Part shown: positions 33,703 through 43,505 of the stretch, piece after piece
Layout of the letters: each line of letters begins with the position of its first letter
Position numbering within the stretch: the stretch's first letter is position 1
Source of the DNA: Bacteroidota bacterium
GTDB lineage: Bacteria; Bacteroidota; Bacteroidia; Chitinophagales; Chitinophagaceae
Length of the DNA stretch: 64,000 bases
Reading direction: 5' to 3'
Assembly (NCBI GenBank): GCA_030706735.1
Contig: JAUZNZ010000019.1
Coordinates: forward strand, 1 to 64,000
Notes under the pieces: generated by a model
Database searches by the model: none
Told to the model about the DNA's origin: nothing
Seen by the model: only the letters and a program-made list of their open reading frames with translations
Position numbers and translations under genes: made by a program

Positions 33703-35547
33703 ATGAAAATTGTGCTGGCCCAACAGAATTATCATATCGGGAATTTCGAGGCGAACCTCGCCAGGATCCTTGACGGCATTGCCAGGGCCAAGCAGGCCGG
33801 GGCTGACCTCGTCGTATTTTCCGAACTGTGCATCTGCGGGTACCCCCCGCGGGATTTTTTGGAATTCGAAGACTTCATCGCGCAATGCTATGCGGGCGTG
33901 GATCGTGTCCGGCAAGAGGCCGATACGATCGGGGTCATCATCGGAAGCCCGCAGCGGAACCCGGCGCCCGAAGGCAAAGCGCTGTTCAATGCGGCCTGGT
34001 TGCTTTATGAAAAGGAGATCAAGGGGATCGCTCACAAGACCTGCCTGCCGACCTATGATGTATTCGACGAGTACCGTTATTTCGAGCCGGGCGATAGTTG
34101 GAAGGCCATCCCGTTCAAGGGGGCAAGGATCGCCCTGACCATTTGCGAAGACATCTGGAACCTGGGCGACAATCCGCTTTATCGCGTTTGCCCCATGGAC
34201 CAGCTGATCACGCAGGCTCCCGATCTCATGATCAATATTTCCGCATCGCCATTCGACTACGATCATGACGAGGACCGCAAGGAGGTCGTCCGGAGGAATG
34301 TCCTGAAGTATCGTCTTCCGATGATCTATTGCAATGCCATCGGCTCGCAAACCGAGATCGTGTTCGACGGAGGCAGCCTGGTTTACAATGCGCAAGGCGA
34401 ACTGGTGCGTGAGCTGAACTATTTCGAGGAGGATTTTGCCCTGGTCGAGATCGACGAGCATGCGACCGCAAGGAACAGACCGGGAGTTCGCGCAGGGGTG
34501 AGCGCGGGGATCGGCCTGGAGATCTCGGGGCCGGTGCCTCCCTTGTATGAGGAGATCCTGCCCGGTTTGTCCGTCGTGACGCAGGATACGCCGCCTGCAT
34601 CGGCACAGGCGCCTGGACAGGCGCCGGCGCCTGAGTTGGACAAAGAGATGCGGGTATCCCGGGTCCGGGATCCGGGTAAGGCGATGGAGTACCTGGTCGC
34701 CGAAAATAATATCCGGCAGATCCACGATGCCCTGGTGCTCGGGGTGAGGGATTATTTTTATAAAATGGGCTTTGTGAAAGCGATCCTGGGAAGTAGCGGT
34801 GGGATCGATAGCGCCGTCACGCTGGCGCTCGCCTGCGAGGCGCTCGGGAAGGAACATGTGCGCGCCATACTGCTGCCGTCTCCCTACTCCAGCGCGCATT
34901 CTGTCGCGGACGCGGAGGAATTGTCCCGTCGCCTGGGCAATCCCCATGACATCGTGCCCATCGGGGAAGTCTATGAATCGCTGCTGAACACGCTCAAACC
35001 GATCTTCGCCGATTCGCCGTTCGGCCTCGCGGAAGAGAACCTGCAAAGCCGCGCGAGAGGCAATCTGCTGATGGGGATTGCCAATAAGTTCGGCTATATC
35101 CTGCTGAATACCTCCAACAAGAGTGAGCTGGCCACGGGATATGGCACCCTGTACGGGGATATGGCGGGGGGGCTGAGCGTGTTGGGCGATGTATACAAAT
35201 TACAGGTCTATGCGTTAGCGCGCCATATCAATCGCGACAAGGAGATCATTCCCGCGAGTATCCTGTCCAAGGCGCCTTCCGCCGAACTGCGTCCCAATCA
35301 AAAGGACACCGACAGTTTACCGGAATACGATATCCTGGACAAAGTGCTGTATCAATATATCGAAAAAAGGAAAGGCCCGAAGGAGATCATTGCGATGGGA
35401 ATCGATGAGGCGCTCGTCAGGCGTGTGCTCAAGATGGTCAATACGAATGAATATAAGCGTAATCAGTTTTGCCCGATCATCCGCGTCAGCGGGAAGGCCT
35501 TCGGTGTCGGCAGGAGAATGCCGATCGTCGGTAAATATTTGTCCTAG
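33703..35547 (+). CDS. nadE: Glutamine-dependent NAD+ synthase
   Basis: The 614-residue enzyme joins a nitrilase-fold glutaminase to an NAD synthase domain. The glutaminase triad is visible: E41 in VVFSELCICGYPP, Lys in HKTCLPTYDVFDEYRYF and Cys in ALTICEDIWNLGD. The synthetase P-loop reads GSSGGIDSAVTLALACEALG. A Pro/Ala-rich insert (ASAQAPGQAPAPE) lies between the domains at about residues 300-312. It amidates deamido-NAD using glutamine and ATP. Confidence 0.95.
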   Translation: MKIVLAQQNYHIGNFEANLARILDGIARAKQAGADLVVFSELCICGYPPRDFLEFEDFIAQCYAGVDRVRQEADTIGVIIGSPQRNPAPEGKALFNAAWLLYEKEIKGIAHKTCLPTYDVFDEYRYFEPGDSWKAIPFKGARIALTICEDIWNLGDNPLYRVCPMDQLITQAPDLMINISASPFDYDHDEDRKEVVRRNVLKYRLPMIYCNAIGSQTEIVFDGGSLVYNAQGELVRELNYFEEDFALVEIDEHATARNRPGVRAGVSAGIGLEISGPVPPLYEEILPGLSVVTQDTPPASAQAPGQAPAPELDKEMRVSRVRDPGKAMEYLVAENNIRQIHDALVLGVRDYFYKMGFVKAILGSSGGIDSAVTLALACEALGKEHVRAILLPSPYSSAHSVADAEELSRRLGNPHDIVPIGEVYESLLNTLKPIFADSPFGLAEENLQSRARGNLLMGIANKFGYILLNTSNKSELATGYGTLYGDMAGGLSVLGDVYKLQVYALARHINRDKEIIPASILSKAPSAELRPNQKDTDSLPEYDILDKVLYQYIEKRKGPKEIIAMGIDEALVRRVLKMVNTNEYKRNQFCPIIRVSGKAFGVGRRMPIVGKYLS

Positions 35548-35591
35548 ATCCGTTTGTCCCATATCCGGCGGCGCGGGGCAAGGGGCCGGGA

Positions 35592-36068
35592 TCAATGCTG
35601 CATGATCACCACATAGCGGATAGGCTGACTGAGGAAGGACGTATCCTTAAAGACCACGAAGCTGGTCGCGCTCAGGGTATAGATATTCAGGTCCCCGTTC
35701 AGGATCGTATTCGAATGGATATGCAGGACGGTATCCCTGGCGCTGAAGCTCCAGGTGAAGGGCTGGGTCTGCGGATCGCTGACATTGCATTTGGTCGCGC
35801 CTTCGTCCATGGTGCCGCTGCCGTTCGCATTAAAACTATAGGTATTATCTTTCTGGCAGGGCTTTACCGAGGTATCGACGATCGTGACGGTCGCGCCTCC
35901 GCTGAGGTTAAAGCCGGAGGTGCTTAATTTCCACGCGGCTTTGCTGATATTGACGCTATCCGCATTCGTGTTGCCTCCGGTAGACGAGCTGCTCTTGCTG
36001 CACGCTACGAATGCGAGGGAGAGAACCAGGGAAATGAGCAAGGATACGATCAAGGCTTTCTTTTGCAT
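35592..36068 (-). CDS. Lipocalin-like lipoprotein
   Basis: The 158-residue product has a lipoprotein signal (LAFVAC followed by a Ser-rich linker SKSSSSTGG). The domain has the lipocalin-like pattern common in Bacteroidota: WKLSTSGFNLSGG, KPCQKDNTYSFNANGSGTMDEGATKC and FTWSFSARDTVLHI. The paired Cys residues may form a disulfide. It is related in layout to the next upstream gene on the same strand. Confidence 0.75.
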   Translation of the reverse strand: MQKKALIVSLLISLVLSLAFVACSKSSSSTGGNTNADSVNISKAAWKLSTSGFNLSGGATVTIVDTSVKPCQKDNTYSFNANGSGTMDEGATKCNVSDPQTQPFTWSFSARDTVLHIHSNTILNGDLNIYTLSATSFVVFKDTSFLSQPIRYVVIMQH

Positions 36069-36241
36069 GGTAATCAGTTAAAGGTCAATCAATACAACGA
36101 ATTATGGCCTTGCTTATTGCATGGCCGGCGGCACGGGTGCGGGCCGTCCTGGAAGATACGCAAGGATTGTACCACAGGTTGCCCGGGATGGGGTTGGGGG
36201 TCGCGGAATCGAGGTTCCCGTGAATGGCGAGGGACGCCGGT

Positions 36242-36688
36242 TCAGTGTCTGAAAATGATCGTATAGCGGGTCTTGCTCTCTCCCAGGCTCTCATCCGCAT
36301 AGATCTCGAAATGATCCTTGTCCAATGCACGGACCTTATAGTATTGATCCTGGAAATAGATGCTGCTGTCATTGTTGGAGAAGGCCCAGATGAAGGGCAG
36401 GCTATCGGGGTCGGACACTTTGCATTTGATCAGCCCCGACTGCAGCGAACCGGTGCCGTCGGGCTTGAAAACGACGGTATTGCCGACCTCGCAGCCGGCA
36501 ATGCTCGGGTCCAGGGCGTCGAAGACGCCGTCCTCATCGGAATCGAACCCGGCCTTTTCATATTTCCAGGGGCTGTGCGTGAGCAATTCGAGGTCATGGC
36601 CGGACTTGCTCCGGTGATCACAGGATACCTGGGACAAGCCCAATGGTACGACCGCCGCCACCACCCAATGGAAAAACATCGTTCTCAT
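36242..36688 (-). CDS. Lipocalin-like lipoprotein with an acidic Ca-binding-like loop
   Basis: The 148-residue product has a lipoprotein-type signal (LGLSQVSC). Its domain parallels the 35592 product: SPWKYEKAGFD, CEVGNTVVFKPDGTGSLQSG, IKCKVSDPDSLPFIWAFSNND. At about residues 48-62 it has DSDEDGVFDALDPS, which resembles thrombospondin type 3 or EF-like calcium loops and is absent in the paralogue. Function unknown. Confidence 0.7.
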   Translation of the reverse strand: MRTMFFHWVVAAVVPLGLSQVSCDHRSKSGHDLELLTHSPWKYEKAGFDSDEDGVFDALDPSIAGCEVGNTVVFKPDGTGSLQSGLIKCKVSDPDSLPFIWAFSNNDSSIYFQDQYYKVRALDKDHFEIYADESLGESKTRYTIIFRH

Positions 36689-36843
36689 CGTTCCCTAAGA
36701 AGGTTTGAAACCCTTCGGGTTTAAAAGGGCCCAGGGAAAATATTATTGCGCGCACCCAATTAAAAGCGTATTAAAACCTGGCGTGCCAATTGCTGCCTGA
36801 ATGAACTTGCGATTTCGTATTTTGCAGCCTAATTTTTACCCAC

Positions 36844-37845
36844 ATGGTTTATACAGCCGAGGATATCAGACAATTGAACAACAAGATCCAATATCAGGCT
36901 GCCTTTGTCGACCGGCTACGCGATGAGATAGGCCGCGTCATCGTAGGACAGCATTCCATGCTCGACCGGCTCCTGATCGGCCTGCTCAGCAATGGCCATA
37001 TTCTGCTGGAAGGAGTACCCGGGTTGGCCAAGACCCTGGCAATCAAGTCCCTCGCACAGGCCGTTCATGCCAGGTTCAGCCGCGTCCAATTTACGCCGGA
37101 TCTTCTGCCTGCCGATGTGATCGGCACCATGATCTACAACCAGCAGAAACATGAGTTCGTGGTCCGGAAGGGACCGATCTTCGCCAATTTCGTATTGGCC
37201 GACGAGATCAATCGGGCGCCGGCCAAGGTGCAGAGCGCCTTGCTGGAGGCCATGCAGGAACGGCAGGTTACCATCGGGGACAGCAGCTATAAGCTGGAAG
37301 AACCCTTTCTGGTGATGGCTACGCAAAATCCGTTGGAGCAGGAGGGTACCTATCCGCTGCCGGAGGCACAACAGGACCGTTTCCTGATGAAGGTCATCGT
37401 GGATTATCCGGGCAAGCAGGAAGAGCAGCTCATTATCCGGCAAAATGTACAGAGCATGGAACCACCGAAGGTGGAACAGGTCGTTTCCATGCAGGAGATC
37501 ATCCAGGCGCGCGACCTGACCCGTCAGGTCTATATGGACGAAAAAGTAGAACATTATATCCTGGATATCGTCTTCGCCACGCGAACGCCCGAAAAATATA
37601 AGCTGGAGCGGCTCCGGCCCCTGATCTCCTATGGGGGCAGTCCCCGGGCCAGCATTAGCCTGGCCCTGGCAGCCAAGGCGAATGCTTTCCTTAACAAGCG
37701 GGGTTATACGATCCCCGAGGACGTGCGCACGATCTCCAAGGATGTGCTGCGGCACCGTATCGGGCTGACCTACGAGGCCGAGGCGGAAAGCGTAAATGTG
37801 GATCAGGTCATCGACGACGTATTAAAAGCGATCCCGATCCCGTAA
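36844..37845 (+). CDS. MoxR-family AAA+ ATPase
   Basis: The 333-residue ATPase has Walker A in LLEGVPGLAKTLAIKSL (near residue 52), Walker B in FVLADEINRAPAKVQSALLEAMQE, sensor 1 in MATQNPLEQEGTYPLPEAQQDRF and a C-terminal lid domain. MoxR proteins work with DUF58 and VWA proteins as chaperone-like systems. It is the first gene of a four-gene plus-strand operon. Confidence 0.95.
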   Translation: MVYTAEDIRQLNNKIQYQAAFVDRLRDEIGRVIVGQHSMLDRLLIGLLSNGHILLEGVPGLAKTLAIKSLAQAVHARFSRVQFTPDLLPADVIGTMIYNQQKHEFVVRKGPIFANFVLADEINRAPAKVQSALLEAMQERQVTIGDSSYKLEEPFLVMATQNPLEQEGTYPLPEAQQDRFLMKVIVDYPGKQEEQLIIRQNVQSMEPPKVEQVVSMQEIIQARDLTRQVYMDEKVEHYILDIVFATRTPEKYKLERLRPLISYGGSPRASISLALAAKANAFLNKRGYTIPEDVRTISKDVLRHRIGLTYEAEAESVNVDQVIDDVLKAIPIP

Positions 37846-37880
37846 GGAAGGAGGTCGATCGTGACGCGAAGAGAAAAATT

Positions 37881-38768
37881 ATGCTGACGACAGCCGAAAT
37901 ATTAAAGAAGGTCCGCGAGCTCGAAATCACCAGCAAACGGCTTACCCGCCACATCTTCACGGGTGAATATCATAGTGCGTTCAAGGGTCGGGGCATGAGC
38001 TTCCGGGAGGTGCGGGAATACGCGGCGGGGGACGACATCCGATTCATCGACTGGAATGTCTCGGCACGCTTTGGCCATCCTTACAGCAAGCTCTTCGAGG
38101 AGGAGCGTGAATTGACGGTCATGCTGCTGGTAGATACCAGCGCGAGCTCCCTGTTCGGGACGGTACGCGCCCGCAAGAAGGATCTGATCACGGAGGTTTG
38201 CGCGGTGCTGGCTTTTTCCGCCATCAACAACCATGATAAGGTGGGGGTTATTTTTTTCAGCGATAAGATCGAAGCCTATATTGCCCCGAAGAAAGGCCGC
38301 GACCATGTGCTGTATATCGTGCGCCAGTTGCTTACGATGGAACCCAGGCGAAAGGGCACCAACCTGAGCGAAGCCATCCGGTTCCTGAATCGGTCCGCCA
38401 AACAAAAAAGCATTGTATTCATGCTGAGCGATTTCCTTGAAGATGGCGCGGAGCGTTTCGAGGATGCGCTGAAGGTGGCCGGGAAGAAGCATGATCTGAC
38501 CGGGATCAAGGTCTATGACAAGATGGATATGCAATTGCCCAATATCGGCCTTATCGAGGCGGAGGATGCGGAAACGGGCGGCCTTCATTGGGTCGACACG
38601 GGTGATTTCCTGCTGCGTTCAAATTATCAGCGGTATTTCTTCGACCGGACGGAGCGATGCAAGACCATTTTTCACAAGGCCGGTTGCGATCTGCTGCATT
38701 TGCGGGCGGACGAAGACTACGTTAAAATCTTACAGCGCTTCTTTATCGGGCGTAACAGGCCGGCATAG
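37881..38768 (+). CDS. DUF58 domain-containing protein
   Basis: The 295-residue protein has the DUF58 signature FTGEYHSAFKGRGMSFREVREYAAGDDIRFIDWNVSAR and a VWA-like fold after it (LLVDTSASSLFGTV, IVFMLSDFLEDGAERFEDAL). It usually partners MoxR. It is 35 bases after moxR and three bases before the next gene. Confidence 0.93.
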   Translation: MLTTAEILKKVRELEITSKRLTRHIFTGEYHSAFKGRGMSFREVREYAAGDDIRFIDWNVSARFGHPYSKLFEEERELTVMLLVDTSASSLFGTVRARKKDLITEVCAVLAFSAINNHDKVGVIFFSDKIEAYIAPKKGRDHVLYIVRQLLTMEPRRKGTNLSEAIRFLNRSAKQKSIVFMLSDFLEDGAERFEDALKVAGKKHDLTGIKVYDKMDMQLPNIGLIEAEDAETGGLHWVDTGDFLLRSNYQRYFFDRTERCKTIFHKAGCDLLHLRADEDYVKILQRFFIGRNRPA

Positions 38769-38771
38769 CCC

Positions 38772-39839
38772 ATGAGAAGAATGCATTCACATATTATTGG
38801 TTCTGCCTTTTTATTCCTTCTGTTGATGGGGAAGGACCTGTGCGCGCAATCGACGCGGATACCGAAGTCGCAGGCGCAGGCGCCGCAAGTGCATGCGACC
38901 GTGGATAAGTCCAGGATCCTGATCGGAGAGCCCATCCAGCTCATGCTGGAGGCGACCGTGGCCGGTAACGCGCCGCTGACCTGGCCAGCCCTGGACAGCC
39001 TGCCCCATTTTGAATTCGTCGGGAAGGGTACCGTCGACTCAACCGTCCGTCCCGATGGCCGTTACTACCGCCAGTACCTTACGGTCACGAGTTTCGATTC
39101 GGGCACCCATGCCATTCCGCGTCTGTCCTTTACCGTTGGTAGCAAGCGGGTATTCACCGATTCGGTGCGCGTGGAAGTGGACTTTTCCAAATTCGATCCC
39201 AAGCAGGATTATCATGATATCCGGGACATCATCGACGTCCCCAATCCCTACGTAAAATGGATCGCATGGATCGTCGGGGCCGTCACGCTCTTATGCCTGG
39301 CGTTGGCGATCTGGCTGGTAGGGAGGAGGCGTCTCCTGCCCGGGGCCGACGGAGCGTCCAGGCGTGGTCAGCCCCTATTGTCGCCATACGATCAGGCGAT
39401 GCGGCAGTTGGACGAACTGGCGCTCCAAAAGGCCTGGGAGAACGGTCCGGTGAAGACGTATTATACCCAGCTGAATGACGTCCTGCGGCTCTTTGTCCTG
39501 CGGCGGCTTGGGATCGCGAGCCTGGCCGAGACGAATGAAGAACTGATCAGGGGGCTGCGGGGAGTGGGATTGAGCGAGCAGGCCTATGCGAGCCTGGCCG
39601 AAACGCTGCGAATGAGCGACTTCGTGAAATTTGCGAAATATGTGCCGGCTGCCATCGACAATGAACATCATTTCGGGGTGATCCGTTCATCTGTCGGGCA
39701 TATGGAGCAGATCGCCAGGGATGTGGACGCGGCGCAGGAACAGGCGATGCTGGCTGCCGCCGCGGCAGGTGGGTCGGGGGCGACGGTTGGCAATGGCCGG
39801 GGCGATGGAACAATGACTGAAAAAAACAGACGACAATAA
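38772..39839 (+). CDS. BatD-like exported membrane protein
   Basis: The 355-residue product has a signal peptide (about 1-25), an extracytoplasmic Ig-like region (about 35-155, QVHATVDKSRILIGEPIQLM), one transmembrane helix at about 160-182 (AWIVGAVTLLCLALAIWLV) followed by basic residues, and a cytoplasmic helical domain. This is the BatD-like position and layout in Bat operons. It begins three bases after the DUF58 gene, and the next start is adjacent to its stop. Confidence 0.7.
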   Translation: MRRMHSHIIGSAFLFLLLMGKDLCAQSTRIPKSQAQAPQVHATVDKSRILIGEPIQLMLEATVAGNAPLTWPALDSLPHFEFVGKGTVDSTVRPDGRYYRQYLTVTSFDSGTHAIPRLSFTVGSKRVFTDSVRVEVDFSKFDPKQDYHDIRDIIDVPNPYVKWIAWIVGAVTLLCLALAIWLVGRRRLLPGADGASRRGQPLLSPYDQAMRQLDELALQKAWENGPVKTYYTQLNDVLRLFVLRRLGIASLAETNEELIRGLRGVGLSEQAYASLAETLRMSDFVKFAKYVPAAIDNEHHFGVIRSSVGHMEQIARDVDAAQEQAMLAAAAAGGSGATVGNGRGDGTMTEKNRRQ

Positions 39840-40859
39840 GTGTTGTACGACTGGCTTCAATATGCGCATTTTGGCTATCCGGGATTCTTCTGGCTGTTCG
39901 CGCTGTTGCCCCTGATGATCTGGTGGGAATGGAAGAAAAGCAGCCGGGCCCAGGGAACCTTGCTGATGTCTACGGTGAGCCCATTCGTCGCCTCGCGTGC
40001 GGGCGGGCTGCGGTCCTGGAAGATCATGCTCAGGCATGCGCCATTTGTATTGCGCCTGATGGCTATCAGCGCGGTGATCGTCGGCCTGGCGAGGCCGCAG
40101 ACCCGGAATGACGAACAGCTGGTCAATGGAGAGGGCATCGACATCGTGCTCTGCCTGGACATCAGCGGCAGCATGCTGGCGCAGGATTTTACGCCCAACC
40201 GGATGGAGGCGGCCAAGAATGTCGCTTCGGAGTTCATCGATAACCGGCCGACGGACCGGATCGGGATCGTCATCTTTTCAGGAGAGAGCTTCACCATGTG
40301 CCCGCTGACCACGGACCGGACCGTTCTCAAGACGCAGCTGACCAATGTACAGAGCGGCCTGCTGGAGGACGGCACGGCCATCGGCTCCGGCCTGGCCACG
40401 GGGGTTGACCGTCTGCGCTCCTCCCCTTCGAAGAGCAAGGTCATCATCCTGCTGACGGACGGAGAGAACAACGGCGGCCTGATCGATCCCAATACCGCGC
40501 TGGAGATCGCCAAAGAGGAGAAGGTGAAGGTCTATACGATCGGGATGGGCACGGAGGGGTATGCGCCCGTGCCTTACCAGACGGCGGGCGGCGTGGTCAT
40601 GACGCGCGAGAAGGTAAACATCGACGAAAAGCTGCTGACGCAGATCGCCAAGGGGACGGGAGGACGCTATTATCGCGCAAAGGACAATGAAAGCCTGAAG
40701 AATATCTACCATGAGATCGATCAGCTCGAAAAATCGAAGATCGAGACCCAGGCGATCAGGCGCTATACCGAGCATTTCTTTCCCCTGGCCGCCGCCGCGG
40801 CGATGCTATTGTTGCTCGAGGTCCTGTTGCGCACGACCTTGTTCCGGAAATTTCCCTAA
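39840..40859 (+). CDS. VWA domain protein, BatA type
   Basis: The 339-residue protein has two N-terminal transmembrane helices, a von Willebrand A domain with MIDAS motif DIVLCLDISGSMLAQDF, and a C-terminal membrane helix. The start is GTG at 39840 immediately after the previous stop (TTG at 39843 is possible). With MoxR, DUF58 and the BatD-like protein it forms the Bat system, linked to stress tolerance and envelope function in Bacteroidota. Confidence 0.9.
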   Translation: MLYDWLQYAHFGYPGFFWLFALLPLMIWWEWKKSSRAQGTLLMSTVSPFVASRAGGLRSWKIMLRHAPFVLRLMAISAVIVGLARPQTRNDEQLVNGEGIDIVLCLDISGSMLAQDFTPNRMEAAKNVASEFIDNRPTDRIGIVIFSGESFTMCPLTTDRTVLKTQLTNVQSGLLEDGTAIGSGLATGVDRLRSSPSKSKVIILLTDGENNGGLIDPNTALEIAKEEKVKVYTIGMGTEGYAPVPYQTAGGVVMTREKVNIDEKLLTQIAKGTGGRYYRAKDNESLKNIYHEIDQLEKSKIETQAIRRYTEHFFPLAAAAAMLLLLEVLLRTTLFRKFP

Positions 40860-40872
40860 ACCCATAGGTATC

Positions 40873-41829
40873 ATGACAGGAACGATCTATAAATCGACGG
40901 GAAGCTGGTACGTGGTCCGAACGGCGGATGGCGGCCAATGGAATGCCCGCATCAAGGGCATTTTCAAGCTGGACGAGATCACGTCGACCAATCCGCTTGC
41001 CGTGGGGGATGTCGTGGAACTGGAGCCGGGGGCCGAGGGCGGCGATGAAGCCACGGCCATGATCACAGCGATCCATGACCGAAAGAACTATATCAACCGG
41101 CAGTCGCCCTCTCACAAGATGCAGCATCATATCATTGCGGCGAATGTCGACCAAAGCCTGCTGATCGCCACGCTGAAGGAGCCGAGGACCTCCCAGGGCT
41201 TCATCGACCGGCACCTGGTGGCCTGTGAAGCCTATCATGTGCCGGCGATCGTTGTTTTCAATAAGGCAGATCTCTACAAGAGAAAGGAGGACGAAAAATT
41301 TTCGGCATGGAAGGAGATGTATGAGGCCATCGGGTACCGGATCATCCGGATGAGCGTGCAGACCGGGGAGGGCGTGGCGGAGCTCGAAGCCTTGCTACGC
41401 GGGAAGACCAGCCTGCTGAGCGGACACTCCGGCGTGGGAAAATCCTCCCTGCTCAATGCGATCCTGCCGGACCTGAAGCTAAAGACGCAGGGCGTCAGCG
41501 GGTGGAGCGGCAAGGGGATCCATACCACGACCTTTGCGGAGATGTATGATCTGCCGGGGGCCCCTTCGGTACCCGGTCATCCGGCCGGCCGCATCATCGA
41601 TACGCCGGGCATGCGCGAGTTCGGGCTGGTGGATATTTCGAAGGCCGAGCTGTCCGGCTATTTTCCGGAGATGCGCGCCCTGGTGGGTCAGTGCCAGTTC
41701 AACAATTGCGTGCATAGGGAAGAGCCCGGCTGCGCCGTCAAGCAGGCCGTGCGCGAAGGGCGCATCCATGAGGACCGGTATATCAGTTATTGCGGGATCC
41801 TCGATTCGATCGGGGAGAAAAATTATTGA
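40873..41829 (+). CDS. rsgA: Ribosome small-subunit-dependent GTPase A
   Basis: The 318-residue GTPase has an N-terminal OB fold, then circularly permuted G motifs: NKAD (G4), SGHSGVGKSSLLNAI (G1) and DTPGMREFG (G3), followed by a zinc-binding end (CQFNNCVHREEPGCAV). It aids late 30S maturation. The frame extends upstream into the VWA gene, but the Met at 40873 starts the conserved protein (TGTIYKSTGSWYVV). Its end overlaps the convergent transporter gene by seven bases. Confidence 0.95.
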   Translation: MTGTIYKSTGSWYVVRTADGGQWNARIKGIFKLDEITSTNPLAVGDVVELEPGAEGGDEATAMITAIHDRKNYINRQSPSHKMQHHIIAANVDQSLLIATLKEPRTSQGFIDRHLVACEAYHVPAIVVFNKADLYKRKEDEKFSAWKEMYEAIGYRIIRMSVQTGEGVAELEALLRGKTSLLSGHSGVGKSSLLNAILPDLKLKTQGVSGWSGKGIHTTTFAEMYDLPGAPSVPGHPAGRIIDTPGMREFGLVDISKAELSGYFPEMRALVGQCQFNNCVHREEPGCAVKQAVREGRIHEDRYISYCGILDSIGEKNY

Positions 41830-42950
41830 TCCTGCGGCCGGGGTTCGACACCCTCCTTTCTCTCGATCTCCATTTTGAGCGGCTCCGGCTCCTTTTCGTC
41901 CTGTTCGTCGCCAAGCAGCATGCCCCAGGGCTTCAGCGGTTCGACCCGGTCGAAGATGATCTTGGTGATGGCGATAACGGGCAGTGCCAGGAAGGCGCCG
42001 ATGACCCCCCAGATCGTTTGTCCGACGATGACCCCCAGGATCGTGATCAGGGCATTGACGCGCACCTTTTTTCCCACGATCATCGGTAACAGGACATTCG
42101 CATCCAAAAGATGGATCCCAAAGAGGACGGCCATGACCAGCAGGATCTTGGCGGCGCCCGCGGCGGCAAATGTGACGAGCACGCTCAGGAAAAGGGCAAT
42201 GAGGATACCGATATAGGGCACCAGGTTGAGCAGGCCGGCAAGTAAACCAAGAAGGATCGCATATTTGACGCCGATGATCCAGAGAGCCAGGCAACTCGCT
42301 GTGGATACGATGGCCATTTCCAATAAAAGGCCTATCACATATTGCCGGATCCGCGATTGCACCTTGGCAATGATATCGTATACGGCAACGGAATTTTCCT
42401 CTTTGAAGACCGCGACGAGGAAGCGTATGATCAGCCTCCGGTAATACAGCAGGAAGAAGGTATCCACCATCATGAATACGATGAAGAGCAGCACGGAGGA
42501 GACGGAGACGATCGTGGAACCGATGACCGAGGGGCCGGTATTGAGGATGCGGGAGGCCGCATTATCGACATAATCCTTTTGATCTTCCAGGTTCACGTGG
42601 AATTTGTTCGAGATCCACTGCTGGAGCTCATTCACGGACGAGCCCAATTGCTGTTTGAAACTGGGCCAGTCCTTTGCCAGAAGGCTGACTTGTGACCCGA
42701 TCAGGTAGAACAGGGCCGCCACGAAAAGGAGCAGGGCGAGCACCGAAAAGATGGAAGACAGGCTGCGCGGGAAACGCAATTCTTTTTCAAAGAAGCCGGC
42801 AAGGGGCAGGAGCAGGAAAGCAAACAAGAGAGAAAAGATCATGGGCGCCAGAATCTCCCTGCCGAGGATGGCGATATAAAAAACCGCGAGCAGGCTGATG
42901 AGCACCATGGCCAGCTTGGTATAGAACGGGGGGATGGGTTTTGCGGCCAT
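41823..42950 (-). CDS. AI-2E family transporter
   Basis: The 375-residue membrane protein has about seven to eight transmembrane helices and the family's C-terminal signature (GIHLLDANVLLPMIVGKKV, IWGVIGAFLALPVIAITKI), with an acidic cytoplasmic tail. The name is historical; members range from autoinducer-2 export to Na+/H+ antiport, and the substrate here is not known. Eight bases separate it from the Pr6Pr-like gene upstream. Confidence 0.88.
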   Translation of the reverse strand: MAAKPIPPFYTKLAMVLISLLAVFYIAILGREILAPMIFSLLFAFLLLPLAGFFEKELRFPRSLSSIFSVLALLLFVAALFYLIGSQVSLLAKDWPSFKQQLGSSVNELQQWISNKFHVNLEDQKDYVDNAASRILNTGPSVIGSTIVSVSSVLLFIVFMMVDTFFLLYYRRLIIRFLVAVFKEENSVAVYDIIAKVQSRIRQYVIGLLLEMAIVSTASCLALWIIGVKYAILLGLLAGLLNLVPYIGILIALFLSVLVTFAAAGAAKILLVMAVLFGIHLLDANVLLPMIVGKKVRVNALITILGVIVGQTIWGVIGAFLALPVIAITKIIFDRVEPLKPWGMLLGDEQDEKEPEPLKMEIERKEGVEPRPQDQ

Positions 42951-42958
42951 ATTCGGAT

Positions 42959-43414
42959 TTAATTAAAGAATCGGGTGCCCTTCACTTTGGCGAGCGCCAG
43001 GAACAGAACAGACAATAGCAAAAAGGCGGCCAGCATGCCTGCGCTATGCATCAATACCCTGCCATAACCGAGTTGAGCCACGTCCATGAACGGGTAGGGA
43101 TGCCAGAGCGATCGTAAGAGGGTATTGTAGATAATGCCTACCATGAGGATATATACCGCCGTCGCCGTCTGGCTACCCGGGCGGGCAAAGAACCTGCCCC
43201 CGGAAGATGCGGGTTTGATCCAGATGAGCGTAAAACAGAGGGCCGTCAGGATATTGGTCAGGATGGTGAAAAAGGTAAAGAATCTGGCCAGGGCCTCCGC
43301 GGTGGAGGTCGTGCGGTTCCTAAGCATCAGGACTAACTGCAATAGCACCGCGAGCCAGGCCAGCAGCGCTCCGCAGGTCATTGTCATTCTTTTCTCGTCG
43401 AGCGTTATGGTCAT
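42959..43414 (-). CDS. Pr6Pr-like membrane protein, short form
   Basis: The 151-residue protein has about four transmembrane helices. The first three (to NTLLRSLWHP) and the last block (YPFMDVAQLGYGRVLMHSAG) match the beginning and end of Pr6Pr family proteins, which are usually around 200 residues with six helices. The two parts meet directly at WHP/YPFMDV, so the middle two helices appear to be missing by an in-frame deletion. It may be non-functional or a natural short version. Confidence 0.6.
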   Translation of the reverse strand: MTITLDEKRMTMTCGALLAWLAVLLQLVLMLRNRTTSTAEALARFFTFFTILTNILTALCFTLIWIKPASSGGRFFARPGSQTATAVYILMVGIIYNTLLRSLWHPYPFMDVAQLGYGRVLMHSAGMLAAFLLLSVLFLALAKVKGTRFFN

Positions 43415-43505
43415 TGTTAAAATTTAGTCCTCCAATTTACCATTTTCCGCGCAACCTTCTTTTGGCACGTATTTCGTTTAGTGGCAGGGAAAGGGTTCAT
43501 TACTT

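Noticed and set aside
36708..36722. AAACCC-TTC-GGGTTT hairpin considered as a terminator.
   Set aside because: It lies just upstream of a minus-strand start codon rather than behind a stop, with no T run after it on the minus strand and only a short loop.
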